From positions 1 through 64,000 of the forward strand of contig NZ_PDKC01000010.1 of NCBI RefSeq assembly GCF_004116495.1: 64,000 nucleotides of DNA, written 5' to 3'. Positions 56,655-64,000 of this stretch are shown in pieces. Numbering within the stretch: the first letter of the stretch is position 1; each line of letters opens with the position of its first letter. The position numbers and the translations under genes were made by a program. The notes beneath the pieces are model-generated. The model saw only the letters and a program-made list of their open reading frames with translations. It was not told the origin of the DNA and did not search any database. The DNA comes from Arcobacter sp. CECT 8985 (GTDB lineage: Bacteria; Campylobacterota; Campylobacteria; Campylobacterales; Arcobacteraceae).

Positions 56655-57911
56655 ATGGAAACTACAAAAAAGATTATTAGAGATACTATTAAATCACTTT
56701 CAGCAAAAGATATCAAACCTACACCTTCTCATTATGAAAAAGAATTTCAAAAACAAGCAAAGAGTATAGATTATGATTATTATGAATTAAAAGAGTTTGA
56801 TACAATTTACAAAACATTAAGCGAAGAAGAGCAACTTTTTATAAGAGAGAATAATATATCTACATTTTATGAATTAGTTCATTTACTTTTAAAAAGAGTC
56901 AAAAATAAAGAATTAATTGATTTTATCAATCATATTAATTATTTTTTAGTTCCTTCAATTGATCATACAATTGAAGATAGAATTGATATATTAAAAGAAG
57001 AATTAAAAAGTAATCCTCAAAAATTAATTAGAAATAGCACTATTAGTAGATTACGAAAATTTACAAATGAAAGAATATCAAGAGATAAAGTAGTTGTTCA
57101 AGAAAAAGCAAAAGATGTAAAAAAAGTAATTAGTTTAATGGGTAAATATTTTGATAAGTGTATACTTCAAAGTAATGATACAACAAAACAATTACATGTA
57201 ATAAAAGAAGAGATAGAAACATTAGAACTTTCTAAACACTCTGTTCGTGATTTGGCAATTCTTCAAGGTAAATTGATTGATAGTATTTATAAAATAGAAC
57301 ATGGTATAGAGTCAACTCAAAGAGATCTATTTAAGGGTCAAAAAGATTGTGTTTATCTTCATAAAGAGATAAATAAACTTCAAAATGAACTAGATAAAGT
57401 TACTAAAGAAAAAGATTTGGATTTTTTAACTGGTATTAATAATAGAAGATCATTTATTTCCAATATTGATAAAATAGAAAATGAATATGAAATTTTCAAA
57501 TCAAAGTATGCAATTGTTTTTTATGATATAGATCATTTTAAATCAATAAATGATAAGTATGGTTTTGAATGTGGAGATACTATTCTTTCTACTTTTGCAA
57601 CAATTTTAAAAAAACTAACAAGAGAAGAAGATGTTGTTTGTAGATATACCGGTGAAAAATTTGTTTCATTAGTTCATTATACTGAAGAAAATGAAGCAAT
57701 AGAGTATTTAAAAAGAGTAAAAAATATTATATCAACAAATAAATTTGTTCATAAAGATATAAAATTAAAAGTTCAATTTTGTGCAACTATGGCATTTAGA
57801 AATAAATACAATAATTACAAAGAAGCAATAGAGTATGCAGAAGCTCTTATGAATAAAGCAAAACATGAAGGTAGAAATAAAATCATATTAGATTCAGGAC
57901 TTTGTTTATAA
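56655..57911 (+). CDS. Degenerate GGDEF-domain protein
   Basis: A 418-residue cytoplasmic protein. Residues 1-245 are helical and charged with coiled-coil parts. The last 165 form a GGDEF fold: DKDLDFLTGINNRRSFISNI-like start (KEKDLDFLTGINNRR), FYDIDHFKSINDKYGFECGD, and CRYTGEKFVSLVHY where RYGGDEF is expected. Three of the five signature residues are changed (Gly to Thr, Asp to Glu, Glu to Lys), including the catalytic acid, so cyclase activity is unlikely. It could be a GTP or c-di-GMP sensor. Its own gene follows the infA terminator. Confidence 0.85.
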   Translation: METTKKIIRDTIKSLSAKDIKPTPSHYEKEFQKQAKSIDYDYYELKEFDTIYKTLSEEEQLFIRENNISTFYELVHLLLKRVKNKELIDFINHINYFLVPSIDHTIEDRIDILKEELKSNPQKLIRNSTISRLRKFTNERISRDKVVVQEKAKDVKKVISLMGKYFDKCILQSNDTTKQLHVIKEEIETLELSKHSVRDLAILQGKLIDSIYKIEHGIESTQRDLFKGQKDCVYLHKEINKLQNELDKVTKEKDLDFLTGINNRRSFISNIDKIENEYEIFKSKYAIVFYDIDHFKSINDKYGFECGDTILSTFATILKKLTREEDVVCRYTGEKFVSLVHYTEENEAIEYLKRVKNIISTNKFVHKDIKLKVQFCATMAFRNKYNNYKEAIEYAEALMNKAKHEGRNKIILDSGLCL

Positions 57912-57950
57912 ATAATAAGTGTGAAAGTAAAAATTCTGTAAAATTGCCAA

Positions 57951-58616
57951 ATGACAAAAACAGTTAAAAACAAAATTTTATATCAATTAAATTTTTTGAA
58001 ATCATTAGGATACAATTATCATAGTAATGTTGATTTAGGTAATAATAGTATGGTTGATTCATCTTTACCCGATAATATTACTGAATTGGAAGATATTGTT
58101 AAGAACTGTTATTTATGTGATTTATGTAAAAGTAGAAAAAATGTATTATTTGGACAAGGCAATAGTGATGCATCTATTATGTTTATTTTAGATGAACCAA
58201 GTAGTAGTGAAGATTCTATTGGAGAATTTTATGTTGGCAAAAGTGGAGAAATATTAAAAAATATGATTCAAAATGTTTTGAATCTAAATTTGGATGATAT
58301 ATATATTACAAATATTGTTAAATGTAAAGGGCATGATGGTTTTACTACATCTCAAGCAAATAGTTGTAGTTTATATTTAAATAAACAAATTGAGATAATA
58401 AATCCTATGCTTATTGTTACTTTCGGAGAAAAAGCTTATAAGCATTTATCAACTGATAATAGTAACTTTGAACAAATTAGGGGAAATATCTTACCATATA
58501 AATATTATAATATTTTGCCAACATTTTCACCTAATATTTTACTTAGAAATCCATCACTAAAAAAGCAAGCCTATCATGATATGTTAAAAATAAAATCAAT
58601 ATTGGAGATAAATTGA
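57951..58616 (+). CDS. Uracil-DNA glycosylase superfamily protein (family 4-like, divergent)
   Basis: A 221-residue protein. Four Cys in the family 4 iron-sulfur order are present: two in NCYLCDLCKS near 43-50, then NIVKCKG and ANSCSLYL. The uracil-binding loop is changed: family 4 reads GEAPG..ED and here it is LDEPSSSED; the late HPS motif is LPTFSPNILLRNP. So fold and cluster look kept, but uracil removal is uncertain. No Shine-Dalgarno sequence is visible, and a TAAAAT box lies about 10 bases before the ATG. It overlaps the lipoprotein gene by 4 bases. Confidence 0.75.
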   Translation: MTKTVKNKILYQLNFLKSLGYNYHSNVDLGNNSMVDSSLPDNITELEDIVKNCYLCDLCKSRKNVLFGQGNSDASIMFILDEPSSSEDSIGEFYVGKSGEILKNMIQNVLNLNLDDIYITNIVKCKGHDGFTTSQANSCSLYLNKQIEIINPMLIVTFGEKAYKHLSTDNSNFEQIRGNILPYKYYNILPTFSPNILLRNPSLKKQAYHDMLKIKSILEIN

Positions 58617-59722
58617 AAAATATAATTCTTATATTCGTTGCAATTTTTTTATTTTTTGGTTGTACCCCCAAAGGGCAAGTAGAAGTAAGAAAAACTCAGC
58701 CTACATATAAACAAGAACCTAAAAATCAAATTGATGAGAATGAATCTTTTCAAAAACAAACACAAATTAAAGAAGCTAAAACTATTAGTGATGAGGATTT
58801 GGATAATAATGTTTTTAAACTTGCAATTCTTTATCCTTCTAATGTAGTAGGTAAATATGCAAATAATACAGTAAATACAATTACAGGGTATTTATTGTAT
58901 AAAAATAAAGGGTTTATGATTCAAAGCTTTGATACTTCTATTGAAAGTATTAATTCTATAAAAAAACAATATGAAGCATTAAAAGAAAAAGGTTTTCATA
59001 ATGTAATTGCACTTTTTACAAATACTGGGTATGATATAATGTCTAGTTTTTCATATGATAGTGATATGAAAGTATATTTTCCTTTGATAAATTTTGATGA
59101 AGTTTTGGCTACAAAAAAGAACTTCATTTATGGTGGTATTTCTTATCTTAAGCAAATAAAATTATTACAAACACTATCAAATAAAAACAATATAATGTTT
59201 TATCAAAATAATTACCTTGGTAAAAAACTTAAAAAGATTTATGAAAACAATGTAAATAATATTGAAGCAGTAAAAGAGATTAAAGTAAGAAATAATAACT
59301 ATAAAAGTCTTGTTGATGATGATAAACTTTTAAATTCTTCTATTACTTTAAATACTTCTATTATTAAAACATCTATTTTATTATCTCAAATTAGAGCTTT
59401 TGAAAAAGAGCCTGAGGTTATTTTATCAACTCAAATTAATTATAATCCTTTATTAGTGTCTTTAACACAAACAAAAGATAGAGTTAATTTTGTAATTGCT
59501 AATTCAATTGATAAAACAGATGCAAAATTAGAAGATACAATGGATTTATTAGGTATTGATATAGTTTATGATTGGGTAAATTATTCTACCTTAGTTGGTG
59601 TTGATAAGCTTTTTGATGATAATAATGAAAATTTGATTAAAACGCAAATCAATAATAATAGAGTCGTTTATATACCAAAATTGTATAAAAACACAGAATA
59701 CGGATTTCAAAAGATTAAGTAA
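58613..59722 (+). CDS. Lipoprotein with periplasmic binding-protein-like domain (LpoA/LppC-like)
   Basis: 369 residues with TTG start. The signal MKNIILIFVAIFLFFGC has a lipobox ending at Cys17, then a polar linker (18-65). The rest (LAILYPSNVVGKYANNTVNT, KGFHNVIALFTNTGYDIMSS, LTQTKDRVNFVIANSIDKTD) has the repeating beta-alpha form of type I binding proteins and resembles LpoA/LppC activators of wall synthases. Ligand and role are unknown. Confidence 0.65.
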   Translation: MKNIILIFVAIFLFFGCTPKGQVEVRKTQPTYKQEPKNQIDENESFQKQTQIKEAKTISDEDLDNNVFKLAILYPSNVVGKYANNTVNTITGYLLYKNKGFMIQSFDTSIESINSIKKQYEALKEKGFHNVIALFTNTGYDIMSSFSYDSDMKVYFPLINFDEVLATKKNFIYGGISYLKQIKLLQTLSNKNNIMFYQNNYLGKKLKKIYENNVNNIEAVKEIKVRNNNYKSLVDDDKLLNSSITLNTSIIKTSILLSQIRAFEKEPEVILSTQINYNPLLVSLTQTKDRVNFVIANSIDKTDAKLEDTMDLLGIDIVYDWVNYSTLVGVDKLFDDNNENLIKTQINNNRVVYIPKLYKNTEYGFQKIK

Positions 59723-59730
59723 ATCTTAGT

Positions 59731-59736
59731 TATAAT
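59731..59736 (+). promoter_or_regulatory. -10 box of the aspS promoter
   Basis: TATAAT lies 31 bases before the aspS start in AGTTATAATCGCG, a context close to the rpsJ promoter (AGTTATAATCCGCG). No good -35 box is visible, which is common in this phylum. Confidence 0.55.
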
Positions 59737-59766
59737 CGCGAATATTTAAAATACGGAGTTTAGAAA

Positions 59767-61518
59767 TTGAGAACGCATTATTGTACACAAGTAACTGAAA
59801 AAAACATTGGTGAGACTGTTACTGTTGGTGGTTGGGTTAACAGTAGAAGAGACCACGGAGGTATTATATTTATTGACCTAAGAGACAAAGGTGGATTAGT
59901 TCAATTAGTATGTGACCCACAAGACAGTAAAGAGTCTTTAGAAAAAGCAGAGACTGTAAGAGACGAGTTTGTTTTAATTGCAACAGGAAAAGTAAGAGCT
60001 AGAGGTGAAGGATTAGAAAATCCAAATTTAACTACTGGTAAAATTGAAATTGTTGTAAGTGAATTAACAATTGAAAATAAATCAAAACCTATGCCATTTG
60101 AATTAGGTGATGAAAAAGTAAATGAAGAGATTAGATTAAGAAATAGATTCTTAGAATTAAGAACACCAAAAGCTTTTGATATTTTCAAACTTAGAAGTAA
60201 AGTTACTATTCAAGTTAGAAATACATTAGATGAATTAGGTTTTTTAGATGTTGAAACTCCAATTTTAACAAAATCAACTCCAGAAGGTGCTAGAGATTAT
60301 TTAGTTCCAAGTAGAGTACATCCTGGTGAGTTTTATGCATTACCTCAATCACCACAATTATTTAAACAATTGTTAATGATTTCTGGATTTGATAAATATT
60401 TTCAAATTGCTAAATGTTTTAGAGATGAAGATTTAAGAGCAGATAGACAACCAGAATTTACACAAATAGATGTTGAGATGTCTTTTTGTGAGCAAGAAGA
60501 TGTTATTAAAGTAGCAGAAAAATTAATTTATGATGTATTTACTGCTTGTGGAAAAGAAGTTCCTTCTACTTTCCCTAGAATGACATACAAAGAAGCAATG
60601 GAAAAATATGGTTCTGATAAACCAGATTTAAGATTTGATATGCCAATGGTAGATGTTATAGATATTTTTGAAAAATCTTCAAATGAAATTTTTGCATCAA
60701 TTGCAAAAGATAAAAAGAATAATAGAATTAAAGCTTTAAAATGTCCAAATGGAGATAATATTTTCTCAAAAAGACAAATGAAAGGTTTTGAAGATTATGT
60801 AAGAAAATTTGGAGCTAAAGGTTTAGGTTATTTCCAAATGAAAGAAGATGGATTAAAAGGTCCATTAACTAAATTCTTTACAGAAGAGGACTTAGAAGAT
60901 ATTATTAAAGCTACTGAGTTAGAAGTTGGTGATGTAGTATTTTTCGGAGCAGGTGAAAAGAAAACTGTATGGGATTATATGGGAAGATTTAGACTTTATC
61001 TTGCAGATCAAATGGATATTATTCCTGCTGATACTTATAAATTCTTATGGGTTGTTGATTTCCCAATGTTTGAAATTGAAGATGGAAGAACAAAAGCATT
61101 ACACCATCCATTTACAATGCCTAAAGATTTAAATAAAGATGATTTAGAAGATATAGAATCAATCGCTTATGATATTGTATTAAATGGTACTGAACTTGGT
61201 GGAGGTTCTATAAGAATTCATAAAGAAGATATTCAAGCAAAAGTATTTGAATTAATGGGAATAAGTGAAGAAGAAGCACAAGCTAAATTTGGATTCTTAT
61301 TAAATGCACTACAATATGGTGCTCCAAGTCATGGTGGTTTCGCAATGGGTCTTGATAGATTAATTATGTTGTTAGCAGGAACAGACTCAATTAGAGATGT
61401 TATTGCATTCCCTAAAACTCAAAGAGCTCAATGTCTATTAACTGATGCTCCAAGTCCAGTAGATAATGAACAACTAAAAGAGTTAAGTCTAAGAATTAGA
61501 CAAACTCAACAATCTTAA
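59767..61518 (+). CDS. aspS: Aspartate--tRNA ligase
   Basis: 583 residues, bacterial type with the extra GAD domain. OB-fold anticodon domain (1-110), class II motif 2 [20 protein letters not shown] near 217, the GAD insertion (about 290-410), and motif 3 [20 protein letters not shown] near 530. In Campylobacterota this enzyme is normally non-discriminating and also charges tRNA-Asn for GatCAB; that is known of the group, not read here. TTG start behind GGAG. Confidence 0.95.
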   Translation: MRTHYCTQVTEKNIGETVTVGGWVNSRRDHGGIIFIDLRDKGGLVQLVCDPQDSKESLEKAETVRDEFVLIATGKVRARGEGLENPNLTTGKIEIVVSELTIENKSKPMPFELGDEKVNEEIRLRNRFLELRTPKAFDIFKLRSKVTIQVRNTLDELGFLDVETPILTKSTPEGARDYLVPSRVHPGEFYALPQSPQLFKQLLMISGFDKYFQIAKCFRDEDLRADRQPEFTQIDVEMSFCEQEDVIKVAEKLIYDVFTACGKEVPSTFPRMTYKEAMEKYGSDKPDLRFDMPMVDVIDIFEKSSNEIFASIAKDKKNNRIKALKCPNGDNIFSKRQMKGFEDYVRKFGAKGLGYFQMKEDGLKGPLTKFFTEEDLEDIIKATELEVGDVVFFGAGEKKTVWDYMGRFRLYLADQMDIIPADTYKFLWVVDFPMFEIEDGRTKALHHPFTMPKDLNKDDLEDIESIAYDIVLNGTELGGGSIRIHKEDIQAKVFELMGISEEEAQAKFGFLLNALQYGAPSHGGFAMGLDRLIMLLAGTDSIRDVIAFPKTQRAQCLLTDAPSPVDNEQLKELSLRIRQTQQS

Positions 61519-61535
61519 TTTTATAAAGAGAAGAT

Positions 61536-62324
61536 ATGAAAAAAATAGTAATAATACTTTTTTTTCTGTCTTTTTATTTTGCATATGCAAAAACTAAAAT
61601 ATCAGTAGATATTCCCCCTTTACAATTTATTATTGAAAAAATAGCAAAAACGCATATTTATACAAATTCATTGTTTAGTGAAAAATATTTGACTGAATAT
61701 CCTTCAAAATCACATTTAAGAAAAATATCTTATGCTCGTGTTTATTTAACATTAAATCTTCCTAGAGAACAAAGTTATATCAAAGATTTAAAAGTTATTA
61801 GTAATATTAAAATTATTGATGTATCAAAGGGAATTACAAAAATTAATAATAATCCATATATTTGGATGGATCCTTTAAAATTTAGAAAAATAACTTTGAA
61901 TGTTTATAATGAAATCATTAAATTAGATAAAGAAAATAAAAAGTTGTATAAAAAAAATCTAGATAATTTTTTGAAAAGTATCGATAAGATTTTTTTATTG
62001 ATAAAACAACAAATGTTTGGTTTAAATAGTTATAATATTTATGCCTTTGGTGATTATTGGGATTATTATGCTGCTAGATTTGGAATTAATTTATATAAAA
62101 AGAAAAATGAGAAACTTAACGCAAAACAGATAGCTGAAACAATTGAATTTACAAGAAAAAATAATGTATGGTACTTTTTAGTAGCCCCTGAGTATTCACC
62201 TAAAGTCATAAATTTTTTTATTGAAAATTCTGAATCTAAACCTCTTCAAAATAATATCTTTAAAAAAGATTGGCAAGCAAATATATTTATTTTTGCACAA
62301 GCATTAAAAGATATGTACAAATAA
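61536..62324 (+). CDS. ZnuA-like ABC transporter substrate-binding protein without usual metal ligands
   Basis: 262 residues with a cleavable signal peptide (MKKIVIILFFLSFYFAYA). It follows the cluster A-I fold: INNNPYIWMDPLKFRKITLN near 110 corresponds to the DPHxWLDP motif, and IYAFGDYWDYYAARFGINLY near 170 to the 'HdAfgYf..ryGl' motif. In both, the metal-binding His is replaced (Tyr and Gly/Asp). No His-rich loop is present. So it may bind another ligand or have lost function. No permease or ATPase gene follows. Confidence 0.7.
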   Translation: MKKIVIILFFLSFYFAYAKTKISVDIPPLQFIIEKIAKTHIYTNSLFSEKYLTEYPSKSHLRKISYARVYLTLNLPREQSYIKDLKVISNIKIIDVSKGITKINNNPYIWMDPLKFRKITLNVYNEIIKLDKENKKLYKKNLDNFLKSIDKIFLLIKQQMFGLNSYNIYAFGDYWDYYAARFGINLYKKKNEKLNAKQIAETIEFTRKNNVWYFLVAPEYSPKVINFFIENSESKPLQNNIFKKDWQANIFIFAQALKDMYK

Positions 62325-62349
62325 GTATACAATTGTGTAATTTGTATAC
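62325..62349. promoter_or_regulatory. Inverted repeat before the sensory gene
   Basis: GTATACAA (62325-62332) and TTGTATAC (62342-62349) are perfect 8-bp inverted arms around 9 bases. It starts just after the ZnuA-like stop and could be an operator for the next gene or a weak terminator. Confidence 0.4.
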
Positions 62350-62413
62350 AAAAATGAATAATAATTTTTTTTATCTTGCTATATAATATCTGTATATTAT
62401 TTAGGGGAATAGA

Positions 62414-64000
62414 ATGTCAGAACTTGTTAATTATAAAGGAATAAATGTAAAAAAAAATTTATATCCTATAATAAAACATATAGAAGACGTAGATAAATAT
62501 AGAGAAGAATTAGGAAGATTAAGCTCATCTTGGGATATTTTTGCACTTTTAGGACAACTTGGAGATATCAATATAGATATTGGTAAAACAAAAGAGAATT
62601 TTTTAAATCTAACTTCAATTTTATTAAATCATTTAAGCGAACAAACTATAAAAAAAGTAACTCAAGAGATGAATTTTAAAGCTCAAGTTGCAATTGATGT
62701 TGTTATTAGAAATTTATTTGAAAGAACTGCAGATATTGGTTTTTTGGCAACTGATGATGATATAAGAAGTTTTATTCAAAATTATGTATCAGATTATAAT
62801 GAAAATAGTTCAATTTTAAAAAATAAAATACAAAAAAGATTCAAAGAGTATGTTGCTAAATATTCAGTATATTTTGATATTGTTTTAGTAAATACAAAAG
62901 GTAAAGTTTTAGTAAGACTTGACGATTCACAAAAAATTGAAAAAATAGATATAAACTTTGTAAACGATATTTTAAATAGTAATGAAGAGTATGTTGAAAC
63001 ATTTAAGCATCATGATTTTATACCACAATATGAAAATAGTTTAGTTTACTCATATAAAGTAACTAAAACAAATGACTCAAGTTCAGAAAAACTTGGTGCA
63101 TTATGTTTATGCTTTAGATTTCAAGATGAAATGAAAGGAATTTTTTCAAATATAATTGATACTAAAAATAAAGAGGCAATTACAATTTTAGATAAAAATG
63201 CAGTAGTTATTTCTTCTAGTGATACTGAACATATTGCACTTAATTCTAAATTGGAATTAGTATTAAATCAAGATTATAAAATTGTATCTTTTGCAGGTAG
63301 AGATTATATTGCTAAAACTTGTATTACAAATGGTTATCAAGGGTTTAAAGGTTTAGGCTGGTATGGGCATATTATGATACCAATTGAGTATGCATTTTTA
63401 AGTAATGAAATTAACTCAAAAGAGGTTGATAAGGATATTATAAACTCAATGATGGGAAATGAGCAACATTTTTCAAAAGACTTAAAAGAAGTATTTAATA
63501 AAAGTAAAACTATTCAAGATAACTTAAATAGAGTTATTTGGAATGGTAATATATCTCAAAGTAAACAAAACTCATCAAATAGAAACTTTTCAAAATCACT
63601 TTTAAATGAAATTGGTGTTACAGGTATAAGAGCTAACTCTTCGCTTAGTAATCTAACTCAAACTATTATTAGTTCAATTTTAAAAGATAGTGAATTTTTA
63701 TCTTCATTGGCAATTGATATTATGGATAGAAACTTATATGAAAGAGCAAATGATTGTAGATGGTGGGCTTTAACATCATATTTTAGAGAGGCTTTAGATG
63801 ATATTGATTCAATAAATTATAAAAAAGATGAATTAACTTCAATATTAAAATATATAAATGATTTATATACAGTTTATACAAATCTTTTAATTTTTGATAA
63901 AGAGGGTAAAATAATTGCAGTGTCAAATGATAAAGATGAATATTTAGTAGGTAAAGTTTTATCAGATGATTGGATAAATAAAACTTTACATTTAAAAGAT
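62414..64000 (+). CDS. Large cytoplasmic sensory protein, partial (runs off window end)
   Basis: The ATG follows AGGGGAAT and the frame is open for 529 codons to the window end. There is no signal peptide or membrane helix. Two similar modules are seen: RNLFERTADIGFLATDDDIR near 98 and MDRNLYERANDCRWWALTSY near 437, each followed by a Cache/PAS-like part (YFDIVLVNTKGKVLVRLDD; LYTVYTNLLIFDKEGKIIAV). This module occurs in chemotaxis sensors, so the missing C-terminus may hold a CheW or signalling domain. That end is not in the window, so the call is open. Confidence 0.6.
   Translation, partial: MSELVNYKGINVKKNLYPIIKHIEDVDKYREELGRLSSSWDIFALLGQLGDINIDIGKTKENFLNLTSILLNHLSEQTIKKVTQEMNFKAQVAIDVVIRNLFERTADIGFLATDDDIRSFIQNYVSDYNENSSILKNKIQKRFKEYVAKYSVYFDIVLVNTKGKVLVRLDDSQKIEKIDINFVNDILNSNEEYVETFKHHDFIPQYENSLVYSYKVTKTNDSSSEKLGALCLCFRFQDEMKGIFSNIIDTKNKEAITILDKNAVVISSSDTEHIALNSKLELVLNQDYKIVSFAGRDYIAKTCITNGYQGFKGLGWYGHIMIPIEYAFLSNEINSKEVDKDIINSMMGNEQHFSKDLKEVFNKSKTIQDNLNRVIWNGNISQSKQNSSNRNFSKSLLNEIGVTGIRANSSLSNLTQTIISSILKDSEFLSSLAIDIMDRNLYERANDCRWWALTSYFREALDDIDSINYKKDELTSILKYINDLYTVYTNLLIFDKEGKIIAVSNDKDEYLVGKVLSDDWINKTLHLKD

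Noticed and set aside
1-64000. CRISPR arrays
   Set aside because: I saw no regularly spaced repeats with unique spacers and no cas genes. The iterons and the 107-bp duplication have no spacer structure.
1-64000. tRNA or rRNA genes
   Set aside because: No cloverleaf with the GTTCNANNC arm and no rRNA-like block was noticed; integration is in a protein gene.

Overview
The window is AT-rich DNA from a member of the Campylobacterota, most likely the Arcobacter group (Arcobacteraceae). The evidence is the reading of the chromosomal genes: a complete S10-spc ribosomal protein cluster with a zinc-type S14, MurF with a membrane N-terminus, a small CheZ-like protein next to a haem-motif chemoreceptor, and strong use of AT-rich codons. 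This identification comes from recognition, not from a database search.

Layout. (1) 1-1061 is chromosome: minus-strand remnants of a type VI secretion vgrG region (a VgrG N-terminal fragment, a tiny lipoprotein and two similar small membrane proteins), then the natural terminator and displaced 3' end of a superoxide reductase gene. (2) 1062-33850 is an apparently complete prophage of about 32.8 kb, inserted by site-specific recombination into the 3' end of that superoxide reductase gene. A 13-bp direct repeat (1062-1074 and 33838-33850) marks both ends. The right end of the prophage supplies a replacement 3' end and terminator, so the target gene (33810-34196) stays intact. (3) 34330-64000 is chromosome: thiL, truD, a CheZ-like gene, a chemoreceptor, ruvA-ddl-hydrolase-murF, a HIT protein, an FAD oxidoreductase, the rpsJ-to-infA cluster with secY and map, a degenerate GGDEF protein, a UDG-like protein, a lipoprotein, aspS, a ZnuA-like protein and the start of a large sensory protein.

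Prophage organisation. An integrase sits at the left end. A leftward early operon (7530 down to 2394) encodes ParA, ParB, a zinc-ribbon protein, dUTPase, SSB, a sigma region 4-like protein and a HTH protein. A lambda-like immunity region follows: a LexA/CI-type repressor facing left, a Cro-like protein facing right, and five copies of one 17-bp operator in two clusters, all spaced exactly 35 bp. The rightward early operon carries a CII-like regulator, a replication initiator with iteron-like repeats inside its gene, and a second integrase. The head genes are of the lambda/HK97 type (terminase, portal, fused protease-capsid). The tail is of the contractile P2 type (gpV, PAAR, W, J, I, fibre, sheath, tube, E/E', tape measure, U, X, D). 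Holin-like proteins, an overlapping spanin pair and an amidase end the late region.

Main points of interest. The prophage has its own ParA/ParB and three exact copies of the near-palindrome TTTCCCACGGGAAA, read in different frames where they fall inside genes; these are candidate centromere (parS) sites and suggest a phage-plasmid life style. Tandem 23-bp repeats in the replication gene are read in two frames, which points to a DNA role as an origin. The E gene has an in-phase G GGT TTT slippery heptamer that opens a 119-residue E-E' product. The prophage also carries two integrases, a gene broken at a G6 tract, a shared 15-bp element before two late gene groups, and many more GATC and CCWGG sites than the host DNA. 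In the chromosome, a 107-bp tandem duplication with three hairpins, a GGDEF protein without GGDEF and a ZnuA-like protein without its usual histidines stand out.
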